Source: Phalacrocorax aristotelis | Taxonomy: Eukaryota; Chordata; Aves; Suliformes; Phalacrocoracidae | Length of the DNA: 64,000 nt | Reading direction: 5' to 3' | Assembly (NCBI RefSeq): GCF_949628215.1 | Contig: NC_134282.1 | Span: 4,323,001-4,387,000 of the forward strand | Shown: positions 12,291-23,974 of the stretch, piece by piece | How positions within the stretch are numbered: position 1 is the first letter of the stretch | How the letters are laid out: every line of letters starts with the position of its first letter | Made by a program: the position numbers and the translations under genes | Notes under the pieces: generated by a model | Seen by the model: the letters and a program-made list of their open reading frames with translations, nothing else | Told to the model about the DNA's origin: nothing | Database searches by the model: none

Positions 12291-13501
12291 GCACCGACTG
12301 CAGCCAGATGAGAGGAGGAACCTGTGCTCAGGGCTGCTTTTGTTTTCTGAAATACCTCACAAATTCTGCCTTTCTATTTTGGTAGAAGTGTCTCTAAGCA
12401 TCTCTCAGCTTTATCAAGTGAATGCCATAGTTCAAGACTGTGGTTAACCAAGACTACTGAAAACAGTGTCAGCGTTTCCAAAATCCAAGTAACATTAATG
12501 TTTCCATAAATACCATATAGCATTTCCACACAGTTTAGAAACTCTAGTTGAATTATGGAAAGTGAAATTGTAACAGGGGCTTACGTAGGTCATTAGCTAT
12601 CAGGGTTGCCAGACTTCCCTCGTCTGGAAGAGATAGTATCTTGGCTTGAGCCATAGTTATTGTCTCTCTGGGCAGAAAGACCTTAGGAGGTAAGGTTGGC
12701 TGAAGCTGCAAGGAATTTTCCTTTCCATTTGTCGTTAGGAGCTAGTGGATGGAAAGCGTAAGCAGCAGGATAAAGGATTGCAGGATGATGCTGACCCTGA
12801 GCCACAGGTTGAAAAGTTGGGCATGGAGTTGGGGAAAGGACGGTGATGGCTGTGCAGGGGACAGGTGGGGAGGCTGGGTGAATGGAGGTCGTGGGCTTTT
12901 TAACAGAAAATGACTCACAGTCAAGAGTGACCCACAATCAGGAACAATGTTTGGAGCAATGCTGAGTTGCAGGAGTCAAGGACACAAGTCCATGATTTCA
13001 TGCCTGGAAGGTCAGTACTCAAATCTGTAGAAGCATCAAATGCGGGTCAGTGAGCTGGGACTCAGCTTGAGCGTGCGTGCCAGCCTGACTCACAAAGACA
13101 AAGGTTTTCTTAAAAATAATGCAACAACCCAAACAATCTTTCTACTTGGCTTTTATAAATTAAGGTATTTTCTGGGGCATAACCATAAGCCAGTGTCTGA
13201 GCAGGCAATGGAAAGGCTGTATGGTTTCATCACTCCAAGCGATGTACTGACACTCACAGATTTAAAACGTGGCTTTACAGCATGGTTGTAATTCAGACCC
13301 CATCCAACTTGTAATGAATCCTGATTATCATAACTGTAGTTACAGCACTTGTGTCAGGCAGAGTTCAACAGCATTGCTTGCGTGTCTGCTGCTAGGTATG
13401 TGCTGAAGCGTTTTCTTAAGAGTCAGGGCCTTTATATGTTTCAGTATTTTTAGGTCAAACCTCTCGGTTGAGGTGTCAATGTTACCGTCCACTTTTACCT
13501 T

Positions 13502-13513
13502 TGCATATATGCA
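13502..13513. repeat. Perfect 12-bp palindrome TGCATATATGCA
   Basis: A self-complementary 12-mer containing two overlapping octamer/POU-like ATGCA half-sites around TATA. One such palindrome is expected occasionally by chance in AT-rich DNA. Confidence 0.7.
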
Positions 13514-16096
13514 TGATGTAAGTTTGATGTCTCAGTAAAACGGATACCACCTATAGTCAGATTTAACTGCAGTGAAATCACAGCACTGCTCAGACTTAAC
13601 ACCCAAATAAACTTTTCTGGTTCTTGAGGGCTGCTGAGAACGCTTTATAACAGGGTGAGACACGACCCTATGTGCGGCCTCTTATCCCAAGTTGTGGGTG
13701 AGGATTAATCCATCCATTTTGCATCAGATCCAACTGGAGGGACATGCAGGATTCAGAGAGGCGTTGCTGCCGGAGGACAGCTTATGTGGTGGAGGCAGGT
13801 GCCAAAGCCTGTATCTGGAGGCTGTATCAGCTACTACTGCTTTGATTTGAAAAATTTTTCCTTCTCAAGGGCAGATTCTTTAAATTTATGCTCTGTACAG
13901 TTGTCGCTGCAGCCAGCGCTGCCCTGTGCAGGTGTTAATGCTGACATTTGGCTTTGAGATTTCCTTCGTTGCTCGGCAATGCATGTTCTGCCATATCTTT
14001 CTGACGTAACCATTAAATTAACAGTTTCCTTTAAGTGTGCTGGAGGTTAACAGGATGTCAATACATAAAACAAATTTTCTTCATGTCAGCATAGAGCCTT
14101 TGTTATCCCTATAGTCACAGTGCCAAAACCAGAAAGGTGTTTCTGCTCACAGGGGATCCCATCCCCAAACCGGTGTAAATGGTCAACACCCTTCCACCGA
14201 TTCCTGTGGCTTTGGGGTCAGCCCTTGAGTATGGAACAGTTTAACCCTCCTGGGTAATCTAGAAATCATATTTAGAAAAGCTCTGTGTAGAGCTGATTCA
14301 ATGGGTTTTTTTCTGGTGTGTTTAGTTACTGAGCAGATTAATACTGGTAAATATTAAATAGGGTCATCTGGAAAGGGATAAGCATTCTAGCATTTGCCAA
14401 CAAACCACTTAAGCACATGCTTAGAGATAAGCACACGTGTTAAGGTAAATGAGTTGCTTATAAGCTTGGTGTTGAGCATATGTTTAGGGTTTCTGGATTT
14501 GGAGGAACTCGTTGCTTGAAGTCATCAACTTTTCTCCTTAATGAATGGAAATTAGAGTCTAGTATGAGAAATAATTTTCATTAAACAAAAATTAAACTAC
14601 TAAAAGGTAAAAAAGTCAGGATGGAAAAAGGAAATGATCTAATTTGAATGCCATAAAATGGCAGGAACATTATTTCAAGAATCATACCAAAATTTCTTTC
14701 CCATGTTCTAACCTGCTTTAAAACTTAGTCAGGCCCCCAGACCCCCTCGCAGTGTTGGCCCAGCACCCTGGGGAGCAGATCACCATGTGCGATGTCTCTA
14801 GTATCCCTGGTGATTGCCATGCTCAGGTCCAGCCAGTGCCAGGGAAGTCCACACTGGAGGAGGTAGGAAGGGCTCTCCCCTCACTGAACTGGCTGGAATA
14901 AGATAAAAATAAGATTAAAATCCTTAGAGCAATGCCATTCATTAGGAAGCAACGATCTGCATGTAGTAAGCAGTTCTCTTATGCGCGCTCCAAAATCTCA
15001 GTTGGAGCTTAAAACATCCAAATTTAGAATTAGAGACCTGCTTCGGACACTAAAAAACAATGTTTGAAGAGACAGCTCCTCACGTTAAAGTATATCTGAC
15101 CTTCTCCTACCAGGAATACTGCAGGATTGTGCAAAAGCTGGTATGAAGAGGGTTTCTGGTTTAGCGTATACACCTTTGTCCCCAAGACGAAGATAAATAA
15201 AATGGTAAGAAACACTCTGAATCTTGCTTTTCCCCTGAAGCACCATTGAAAATTTGCTGCTGTGCTGAAGTGTATCAGCATCAAAATGGAGGGAAGATTT
15301 TTTCCCAGAGAAATCCAGCACAAACTGAGAATTCCCACTATGCTCAGTGGGAAACTATATAATCCTGGCCCCTCGTTTGGCAAGTGTTTGACTTTCTCAT
15401 AGGGTGGAGTGTCCCCAGCTGGGGGGGGACGCGTGGTGCACACTGGTATTTCCCTGTCAAGCAAAACTGGCGTAAAGAGAGGGAAAATAAATTATTATCA
15501 GATCTTGGATGCAAATTCTTTTTAACATTAAAAATGGATAAGCTGCGCTCTGGAGATGAAGGCAGAGGAGGGAAGGGAAGCCAGGGAAGGGCTGACCCAG
15601 CAGTGGGTTGAGAAGCACTCCCATTAATAGCGATCTGCAGCATCAGGATTTTAACAAACTCATTAAAAGCTTGATTTGTGTTGTGCCTGGCGAAGGAGTG
15701 CCTCCTGTTTACCTACCCATGGTGATGGAGGAAAGGGCCTGCCCTGCTCCCGCATGTAAATGAGGATTTATATGGCTAGAGCTGAAATGTTGGCAAGTGA
15801 GCGCCTGAAATTTAAGGTTACCTGTAGGCAGCTGTTGCTCACCCTGTGGGTGTTTTATATGGCTATTTAATTGCATGTTGCTCAGCACTAAATGGGTATG
15901 ACTTACGTGAATAACCACAGCAACGCAAATGCTGCTGCCTCTGAGATAAAGAACCTTATTTGAGAAACAAATGCTTAACTAATAATACCATAGGCCTCAT
16001 GCACTTTTTAAACTGTACTTTATCTCTGACAAAAAGGAAAGAAATGGTTTAGTTTTTAAAAATAAAACAAAAAGCATTTTAAGGACTCTTTTCCCT

Positions 16097-16119
16097 CCCC
16101 CCCCCCCCCCCCCCCCCCC
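16097..16119 (+). repeat. Poly(C) tract, 23 C
   Basis: This is an uninterrupted run of 23 C inside a pyrimidine-rich flank (TTTTCCCT before, ATCCTTTTCCC after). The minus strand reads G23, a strong quadruplex-forming run. The exact length is likely unreliable in assemblies and polymorphic in populations. Confidence 0.95.
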
Positions 16120-16955
16120 ATCCTTTTCCCAGGTTGCAAAAATAACATCCAATAATGAAATGAAAACAAGCTGAATAGTTACATCCAGTGGAGGAGGGAA
16201 GAGGTAGTCGCAGACAGCTGGAGCATGTCTGGGCCAGCGTCTCAGTTCTTTTCTTTCTGCTAGTTTAGTGCCACTCCAAGAATGCAGACAATGCTGGCTA
16301 CGACTGTTTCATATTTGATTTCCACACTTAAATCTGCGCTTGTTAAATGAAACCCCATTGTCAGGTTGGCGTGCATTCACGCTGCCTCCTCAGGTCCCAC
16401 TTCAGAGCTTGCTGTCTGCGTTTGGGTGTCCTGCTCGTAACCCTCCAGTGAGGGTCAGGTATGCAAAGCGCATTTTGCTGTTCCAGTGCCGCTTGCAGCA
16501 TTGCAACACAAGCTTTTGGACTTTTTTTGCAACCGCATCCATGGATAACCCTCATAAATCTTGGTCTGAGGGCAGACAGAAGTGCTGCAGGGAAGGGATG
16601 GGGTTTTGGAACAGCCTCAAGAGCGGAGGATCAACTGGGCACTCGGTTGGAGCTGGTCTCTGGGCAAGGTACTGGCTGTGCCGCCTGTGGGAGAAAATGC
16701 TTGGGCAAGCGGGACCTGATTCTGCAAAGGGCCGATATCCTGCCGTGCTCAAGGAGAGGACTCCTCTGGAGATGCTTCTGGTCTCGGTGGGCCCTTTGCA
16801 TGCTTTGCTGGGTGGGGACCAGAGGGTTCAGCCGTTGCAGGGCCTTGCTGAAGGGGGGCACGAGAAATGCTGTGTATCGGAAGCAAAGCAGTGACTGTGA
16901 ATAACAAAGGAGCATTTCATAGTCTCTGTAAAATACCAGGGAGGACATGAAAATT
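16120..16955. other. Noncoding stretch
   Basis: No recognisable gene. Overlapping open frames of 184 and 147 codons on the plus strand at 16340-16904 share the same GC-rich bases in different frames, and there are minus-strand frames over the same bases. This is the pattern expected of chance openness, and neither has a familiar motif. Confidence 0.55.
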
Positions 16956-17135
16956 ATCACAGAATCCCAGGTTGGAAGGGACCTCAGGGATCATCCAGTC
17001 CAACCTTTCTGGGAAGAGCACAGCCTAGACAAGACAGCCCAGCACCCTGCCCAGCCGGCTCTTGAAGGTGTCCAACGTGGCGAAGTCAACCCCTTCCCTG
17101 GGGAGATTATTCCAATTATGAATCTTTATTAATAA
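16956..17135 (-). mobile_element. CR1 LINE, 3' end fragment (copy A, minus strand)
   Basis: On the minus strand this reads as the last codons of CR1 ORF2 (reverse transcriptase protein C-terminus, including NNLPREGVDFATLDTFKSRL), a TAG stop at about 17025, then the 3' UTR block GGTTGGACTGGATGATCCC and TTCCAACCTGGGATTCTGTGAT. The match to the plus-strand copy at 32352-32511 is 149 of 160 positions without gaps, by eye. The ORF2 frame stays open upstream to about 17324 (99 codons in all), but that part does not look like canonical CR1 and the true 5' boundary of the fragment is uncertain. Confidence 0.9.
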
Positions 17136-17570
17136 AGCATAGGGGATTACAAAATCCAAAAGCTGTCCAGTCCTTAGGCTGCAGACCCTTTTGGTCCTTC
17201 TACCCCCCGTAAGCTGATATGGTCTGGATACCTGCTCGTACATCACTTGTGCGGTGTGACGTACCAGGCAGTAAATGCCCATAGTACCAAAGCAGGCAGA
17301 GCTCTGCCCAAAGTCATTTGCCATCTTACTTCAGCATGAGGGGAGGGAGAGGCGATAGGATGGGGCCGTGGTACCCTGGGGTGTGATGCTGGAGCGGGAG
17401 GAAGCTGTGTTCATTCTTCAGATGCCCAGAGGAGTCCACTGCTGGGCTGTTGCCATGGATACACCGTTATTTTCATGGATTCAAGACTGGCTCCAAACAA
17501 AGGTTAAAGGGACAAAAGTCTAAGGGATCAGATCCACAGAAAATGAGATTTTCCTCAGCACAGCAAAGAT
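17136..17570. other. Short spacer between two CR1 fragments
   Basis: The left part (to about 17330) may be older CR1 or another repeat, because the minus-strand frame continues open from copy A. The rest shows nothing recognisable. Confidence 0.4.
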
Positions 17571-17760
17571 TCATAGAATCATAGAATGGCCCAGGTTGGA
17601 AGGAACTTTGAAAAATCATCTGATCCAACCTTTCCTGGGAAAGGGAGCCTCGATGAAATTATCCAGCCCCCTGTCCAATCCCATCTTGAAAATGGGGACT
17701 CTACCACATCCCTGGGGAGGTTGTTCCAGCACTCAGCACTGTTACTAATAAAAGCAAGTA
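17571..17760 (-). mobile_element. CR1 LINE, 3' end fragment (copy C, minus strand)
   Basis: It starts with two copies of the terminal repeat as seen on the plus strand (TCATAGAATCATAGAAT), then CCAGGTTGGAAGGAACTTTG, the ATCATCTGATCCAACC block and CCCTGGGGAGGTTGTTCCAGC. That is the reverse complement of a CR1 3' UTR and ORF2 end. It is diverged from copy A and belongs to a different CR1 subfamily or is older. It is 5'-truncated and non-functional. Confidence 0.9.
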
Positions 17761-18883
17761 ATTACTAAGGGAAAGGTGTTTTATAGATGCAAAGATTGAC
17801 AGCTTCAGATCACTCCTTTTTTTCTTGCTATATAAGAACATTAAACCTGCTAAAAATTCATTGAAGCATTTTATTCTGAAGCATCACATTTCTCCTTTAG
17901 TCAGAGCAATGCCTAAAGTGAGAGCACATCCCAGGTTTTAAGATTTTTCACTTTGAAAATATGGGAACAAACAGTATCAGACTATTTATAGCGAAATTCC
18001 TTTCAAAGTCTTCGATGTAGCGAATGTCTGAACCAGCTGTGAGTCCTTCAAGGTGTGTGGGTAGGAGGTACGTCAGGGCTGGAAATTGATGCTGTGCCAC
18101 ATGCGGGAGCCGGCCGGGAGCGCGGTGTTTGGGCTCTGGCTGTGCTCCGGGTCACCCAAAGGCCTGTTCCTCCTCCTCATACTGCTCCTGCCCTCACCTC
18201 TCATCCTCCCAGCCCATCGAGGTGCTGCTGCCTAAGGCTCTACCCGGAGCAGAGATACCTGCTGGGTGGCAGTTAGTTTTGACACTTCTTTTGCTGGCCA
18301 GGTAATAGATCTATGTCTGCGCAGGTTTAACGGCTCTGCGCTTTAATGGCAGTGCAGCATTCACAAGCTAAGGAACAGCAGAAAGGCAAATCTTCAGATT
18401 CTGCTTTCCGTAATGCCAAAAGCAAATTGTATGATTTCCATAAAATCTTGCCCAGTCTTTAAATTCAGAGGCCCAGGCGATGTATGCTAACGATGTGTCC
18501 CTCCGGACACTTTTCAACCCAGTACTATTTCAACTAAAGGGCCAAATTACTATTTAGTAGAGTGAATTTAAACCTGGAATGAGTCATATGGCTTCAGGGA
18601 CACTACTGAAGCACAAATGCAGTGCAAATGCATTCAGGATCTGTCTGTCCTTGCACAGCTGTGCTGCCCTCCTGGCTGCTATTACGGCATTACAGGCAGG
18701 AATCCACCTTCCCCTCCACGACTGATGCTCGGGTTTAAATGTCTCAACTGGACATCTCACAAAAGTCATGACAAAAACCAAAGATGCACCAAATATGGCC
18801 AAACTCAAGCACAGGTCTAGTCCTTGCAGGGTGAGGTGGTACCGCTGACAATGCGATGGGTTTTTGCAGAGAAAGGGGAACAG
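17761..18883. other. Noncoding stretch between CR1 fragments
   Basis: No gene, RNA or further transposon is recognised. The part near 18.1-18.25 kb is C-rich without forming a CpG island. Confidence 0.6.
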
Positions 18884-19018
18884 GACACTCAAAGAATGTG
18901 TAGATGTGGAACTTCAGGGCACGGTTTAGGAGGCCTGGGGGTGTTGGGTTGGTGGTTGGACTTGATGATCCTGGAGGGCTTTTCCAACCTTAATGATTCT
19001 ATGATTCTGTGATTCTAG
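18884..19018 (+). mobile_element. CR1 LINE, 3' end fragment (plus strand)
   Basis: This is CR1 3' tail in the plus orientation: AATGTGTAGATGTGGAACTT, the CACGGTTTAGGAGG segment, GGACTTGATGATCCTGGAGG, TTTCCAACCTTAATGATTC and three decayed terminal repeats (ATTCTATG, ATTCTGTG, ATTCTAGG). It is severely 5'-truncated. It lies within 2.1 kb of two minus-strand CR1 copies. Confidence 0.92.
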
Positions 19019-22000
19019 GACTGCATAGCCCAGGCTGTTGGTCCCAGCGATCCCAGCAAGCGAGCAGCAGCGGTATGGGCCAAGGGGAGGAGATGCAGTG
19101 GCAGCAGCAAATCGCACTGAGGTGCCCATGATGCTCAGTATGCCGAAAGCAAAACCAGCCTCCCACTGAAATGGAGACAAAAGCATTTTATCACTTGTCT
19201 GACCTGCTGAGAGATTTTTTTTAAAAAAGAAAAAACAACTTTAAAACTAAAGAGCCCAGTATTTTTGTGTTTCTTCATTTCCAACTTGGAAAAAAAACCC
19301 CAAACCTGCTTTTTATATTCAGTCTCCTTTATTCTGTGTCCAAAAAGGGATGTGATGGTAAGAAAAATTAGTAGCTTGAATGTCATGAATTTATTAAAGA
19401 AAAATGTGGATTTTTTTTCTTTTACAGGGGAGACAAAGTCATTGAAACCATATTTTACTAAAAATACTAAAAGAATAAATTGGAACAGGTATACCTATGC
19501 AGTTTGTCATATAGCATGTAAGTACAGTGGGTGGCCTTTAAAATTTAAACTGCATACTTGAATGCTAACAAAGTTCCTCATTATGAAACAGAAAATGTGA
19601 TAGGAACAGGCAGAACTACTGTGCTGGTGGGGCATTTAACGTGCATCCTCTGTAAGCCCTGCACAGCACATCTGATCCATGATATTAGCAAGAAAAGCGC
19701 TCTTCTCTTTGACTGCATCATCCATATTAACTCTGCCGTTCCCTTGCCGCCTCCTGCCTGTGACACCATACAGACTCCTGGACTTGCTCCCCTGACTGAT
19801 GGCACCTTGCACCGAGTTACCGCCTACCCCTGCCCTCAGCAGCTCCACACAGTGGGATTTTGAGGTGGGTGGAGAGCTTTGCTGCTGGAGCCAGCACGGG
19901 CTGTCTCGGTGCTGGGTGCTCAGCCCTCTCCTCCCCTGCTCTCGTGCCTCCTTCTTGTCCCGGCGCATCCCTGCCCCAGGGGGGTTTGCTGTGGAGCCAG
20001 CTCCATCCTTTGTGCCAGCTGAGAGGCTTTTCCATGCTGGGGGAAGCCTCAGAAGAGCTTTTTGGAATAATTTATATTTCCTTTGATCCAGGAACTTTGC
20101 AGGTACAGAACTAAGGCTATTAGAGCAAGCAATAACTAGCTGCTGCATGTGAGTCTCCTGGGGAGGGGAGCAGGCTCTTCTCTTCCAGGCTGGAATAACT
20201 GCCCTGTGTTCCCCCTGGTCCAGTGCACAGAGAAGAGCTTTAAAAGGGGTTGGATCATACACAGCAGAGGCAGGAGCAGTGCCATGCCGGTGTGCATTCA
20301 AGGCCGGTTGGGCTTGTCCTGGAGGAGAAGTTAAAATTCACCTTTTGTGGACTCAGGCATAACGTCTCATCCTTTTTGTGCCCAGCGTGGCCAGAGGCAG
20401 GCGGTGGTTACTGTTGGTTGCCAAAAGGCCAATGAAAACTGTTCTGTGCATCTCCTGCGTGTGTTATTCTTGTGCTCCTGAGCGACCTTGGGGCGGTTGG
20501 AGGGACACAGCCATCCCCAACGGGGGATGCCGGCCAAGCCCCCACGCTGGCACTGACCACCACTGCGTAGTGACTTCAGTCAGGTCTCTCCTGCTGACAA
20601 ACGGGGAGCAGGGGAGAAACCCAGGACTCTACTGATGGGTGTGCCTGAAGGAAACCCCAGGCACAGCAGAAAGGAGGGTTATTAAGGATATTTTAGTGTC
20701 TGCTTCATGCTGCTTTCATCACTCTGGGCAAGGAAAGAGTTTGGGTTTGGTTATTCTTCCAAAGTGCTGTCAAAAGCACAGCAGACGCTTGCGTTATTCA
20801 CCAGGTCCCCATCAGGGCAGGGTACATTTCGTCACTGTCCTTATTTCAGAACCAGTTTTGACTGGGAGGGTATCTGTGATGATGATGGGGAGCTGACACA
20901 CACAGGCACATTTTCATTCATTTAACTATACCAGCAGTGACTCTGGTTTGTGGTGAGTAATCTTTTTTTCCAGTGTAAGCATCTTGGACCCACATGTATC
21001 ATTGCTCCTGACTTCAGGCTGGTGAATGGAAAGACGAGCTGAAGATATGCTAAAGGCAAGAGTCCGTGTCCAAGGACATGGAAAATGGCACAATCTGGGC
21101 TGTAATTTCTGGTGCGATGTAGGAGACTATTTCAACACAGACCCAGAACCTTGAGCAATTCTGTCCTGTGGTTTGATTTCCATTCTGGCATGCTAAATGC
21201 AGCAAGACCCAGGTTTTTCGTGGCACTTTCCATTTTTGATTTAGGGAATTTGAAAAATACTTGTCTTGAGGCTGAGCCTGAAGTTATAATCTTGGCATAT
21301 CCGTACCATAAAATTCCCGTGGATACAAGCAGAAACATCTGGATTCATGAGTGGATGTTGGCTAAATCCACCAGAGGGAAAAAAAAAAAGCCTTCAAGGG
21401 ATCCTAGAGGGTTTTATCCAGAATAAATAATACAACAAAATAAGAGAGCTATTAAGAGTAATTGTAATACTGAAGCTGAATTATAAGATGAGGGCCAAGC
21501 CCTTTTCACAATCTGCTTTTCCAGCTAAGAGCCCTTCAATTTACACTTAACACACATGTGGCTGATGGAACAAAGGAAAAAAAATTGAAGAAGGATGAAA
21601 GCAGTGCAGAGATTATTCAGCCTTGCTGGTTTAGCTCCAGGCACATCGTTTAAACGAGCAGATGATCATTTTCCAGTTTGTTTTAAATTCTCTGGCAAGA
21701 AATTTTATACCCTATCCCAAAGTTGGATGTGCTTAAAACTTTTTTTTTTAAAGGCTCTGCCATTTTGTTTTATTTCTTAAGGCAAGACTCTGAAAGTGCT
21801 CTGCAGGACTCACCTGAGTGCTGGGACCGGAGGGGCGGTGTCCCTGCTCCCAACCCATGGGGACACTGGGACTGGGGAACAGTTGCTCCTTTTCTTCCTT
21901 ACCCCTGAGAGGCTGAGCCCTGCCTTGCTGAGCCAGATGTTATATCTAAGCTCAGCAGCACCCAAAGTCAAGGGAAGCGGCCAAAACCACTGTGTCCCAC

Positions 22001-22339
22001 AGACTTGCAGCCTCTTTGGCCGCACCCTGTTGTACCAGCACTGCTTGCCTGGTTTAAAGCTAGTGAAAGGGGAAAGGTTGGTGTCGGTTGCCTCTTGCAT
22101 CTCCTCTTGGCGTTTTGGGGGTTAAGAGCTGCCGCACATCCCCTCACCACCCAGCCCCTCCTGCACGGGTCTCCTCCGCCAGCCTTGCGCCAGGTCTCCA
22201 AAGCCGCCACGAGCACCAGGTCATGCAGGATGTCTTCCCCTGCTGTGACGGGGTGAACTTACACCCACAGCCAGGTGATTAAAAATTTGTAGGTGGCTGA
22301 AAATGCCCTTAACGCACCATCCCTCCCCAACAGATGTAG
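19019..22339. other. Noncoding stretch
   Basis: No recognised gene. An acceptor-like tract (19411-19427, T8CTTTTACAG) and a weak GT donor at 19489 could bound a 61-base exon, but the piece is not convincing. The open frames of up to 221 codons near 19.6-20.3 kb (minus) are GC-biased and lack motifs. The A-run at 21380-21390 is a simple tract. Confidence 0.55.
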
Positions 22340-23200
22340 TCAGCATTTCTCATGACCTGTACTTTGTCCACGCAGGTCTGCGTTACTGACCCTCCCTGAC
22401 CTTGCACGCTGTGCTTCCCGATTCCTGGAAAGCCTCGGGCGTTTGTCTACTCTGTAACTTTCAGCCAACACAATTTGGGGTGATTTGCTTCCTTGTAGAA
22501 TAAAAACCCTGTCAGTCAGGCCTTGTCCTGTCCTGTCTCCTTGTTGCCCCCGTCTTCCGTGTTCTCCTGAGGGAGCTGGTTTGTTGATACCACTCTTGTA
22601 GGTCCTCCTCCATGGAGAGACTTTAGGTTGTTCTCCACGGAGATGCTTCCTGTGATGCACTACCAATGCTTAATGCCCTCTGAGGACTGCCACCAGGCTC
22701 TGAACAGTGGGATACGCGTTTGGGGTGAGGCAATACTTGAAGTATGGCTGGAAATACCAATGATACATAAACGGTGACATCTGCACTGCTTTATGTTCCG
22801 TACAAGAATAGTCCTGTTTATACTCGTAAGGAGTAGGAGTTCAATTGGCCTTAAAATAGCCTCAAGACTTCTAGGAAATCCATAAAAAAGGATGCCCCAG
22901 TATTTCTTAGGACATTATTTTCAGCAGATCTTGTTATTTAATTAATTTGCTGCCAATATCTGTAATTTCCTCCACTGTGTATTGCCCAGCACCCATGGCC
23001 TGGGTCTGAACCTGTGCAGCCCCCCGGGCCACTCTGGGGTCCCAGGATAAGCCCTGTTGTGCCATCACCTTGGTCATAACGACTCGGGTGCCAGGCGATC
23101 TCTGTCCACGCCTGGGCCATCTGCTCCCTGACTTGTGCACCAGAATTGTGGCCAGAATGTAAAATAGGGACCAAAGCCAACCATCCCGACCCTATAACCA
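22340..23200 (-). mobile_element. Decayed endogenous retrovirus, internal (gag-like) segment
   Basis: Downstream of the minus-strand LTR-like block, several short minus-strand frames succeed one another with shifts between them (about 23180 to 22934, then 22666-22340). The piece just before 22937 contains a VEEITDIG motif that I associate with Gag capsid-region proteins of avian endogenous retroviruses. It ends at a stop soon after. Frames are broken by shifts and stops, so no functional protein is encoded. No pol domain is recognisable. The assignment rests on motif memory and position after an LTR; the left boundary is uncertain. Confidence 0.45.
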
Positions 23201-23974
23201 GCGATCCAAGAGGGAGACCCTTTGAACTCTCCAGGACCGCGGCGGGCGGTGTGACCCTGTATCTGCCCCCGGGCTGGGACGCCTCTCAGGGTAGGTTCCA
23301 CGAGGATTGAAAGATCTTCTGCTGACGATTTCACAAGGACTCAAAGGCCTGATTTTGCGAGGTTCACCATCCGTGCATTGATGAATTGCAGCACATAAAA
23401 GCGGGTAATTCATGAAACTCGCAAAAAGGGAAATTTTACTTACAGGTTAACCTCGGGGTGTGTGTGCAATTTAACTGTATATATATCCCTATTCACATAA
23501 GCCATTGACCAAGTCTGAGACTAAGATTGGACCGAGCTGCACCTAGACTCCTCTCTGAAAGGAGTTTAGAAAGCACAGGGCTCTATTCTGAACCTTGTGA
23601 TTTAACGGGAAGGTCCTCCTTACCCTCTGCATCCACGATCCCTCTGTGAATCATTCTAACTCGAGCGTAACTGCATTTTCCCCTGTCCACTTCTTCTAAG
23701 TAAGTAATAGGGTGAACCTTGCCATTCTCAAATCTTTAAGTTGCTGTTGATTGTAAAAAATTCCATCACGTTGCTGTTTTAAATTGGCTGATGCTGTTAA
23801 GAATTGTACAACCTAATACTGTGATCTATCTCAAAAATACCAATAGTCTTAAACTGCTAAGCGAAGCCACGTAACAAATCGTATTCACAACAAATTGGTG
23901 TAGTTGGCCATATCCTCAAACTTGTATTTGCAACGATTTGGCGTAGTTGGCAACATCCACAAGGTTTTGTGACA
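23201..23974 (-). mobile_element. Probable endogenous retroviral LTR (minus strand)
   Basis: Read on the minus strand, the block starts TGTCACAAAACC at 23974. It carries a 43-bp tandem duplication in the position of U3 enhancers (listed separately), then a TATATATA box at 23478-23485. Gag-like broken frames follow. This order (TG start, duplicated enhancer-like block, TATA, internal frames) is what an LTR shows. I could not fix the 3' CA end or the primer-binding site, and no partner LTR is visible, so the right-hand limit given is approximate. No family name is claimed. Confidence 0.5.
23873..23958 (-). repeat. 43-bp tandem duplication inside the LTR-like block
   Basis: Two adjacent 43-base units (23873-23915 and 23916-23958) agree at roughly 31 of 43 positions. 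The best-conserved part is the core TTGG(T/C)GTAGTTGGC. Repeated enhancer units in U3 are common in retroviral LTRs, and the divergence between units suggests an old duplication. Confidence 0.8.

Larger units (their letters stand above)
11665..16096. other. Noncoding stretch, regulatory candidates only
   Basis: No gene or transposon is recognised. A motif-rich segment near 12.03-12.29 kb and a palindrome at 13.50 kb are listed separately. AT-rich sub-stretches with many AATAAA/ATTTA words (14.3-14.7 kb, 15.9-16.08 kb) are compositionally ordinary for avian noncoding DNA. Open frames up to 144 codons (minus, 15030-15464) have no recognisable domain. Confidence 0.6.

Noticed and set aside
19411-19489. 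61-base exon candidate between T8CTTTTACAG and GTATAC
   Set aside because: The acceptor is good but the donor is weak and the interior is AT-rich with no coding character; such pairs occur by chance.
19636-20301. 221-codon minus-strand ORF
   Set aside because: No recognisable motif, overlaps open frames on the plus strand, and no signals at its ends.
21367-21379. CTCF-like word CCACCAGAGGG
   Set aside because: Only the core of the motif is present and the flanks are an A-run; too weak to call.
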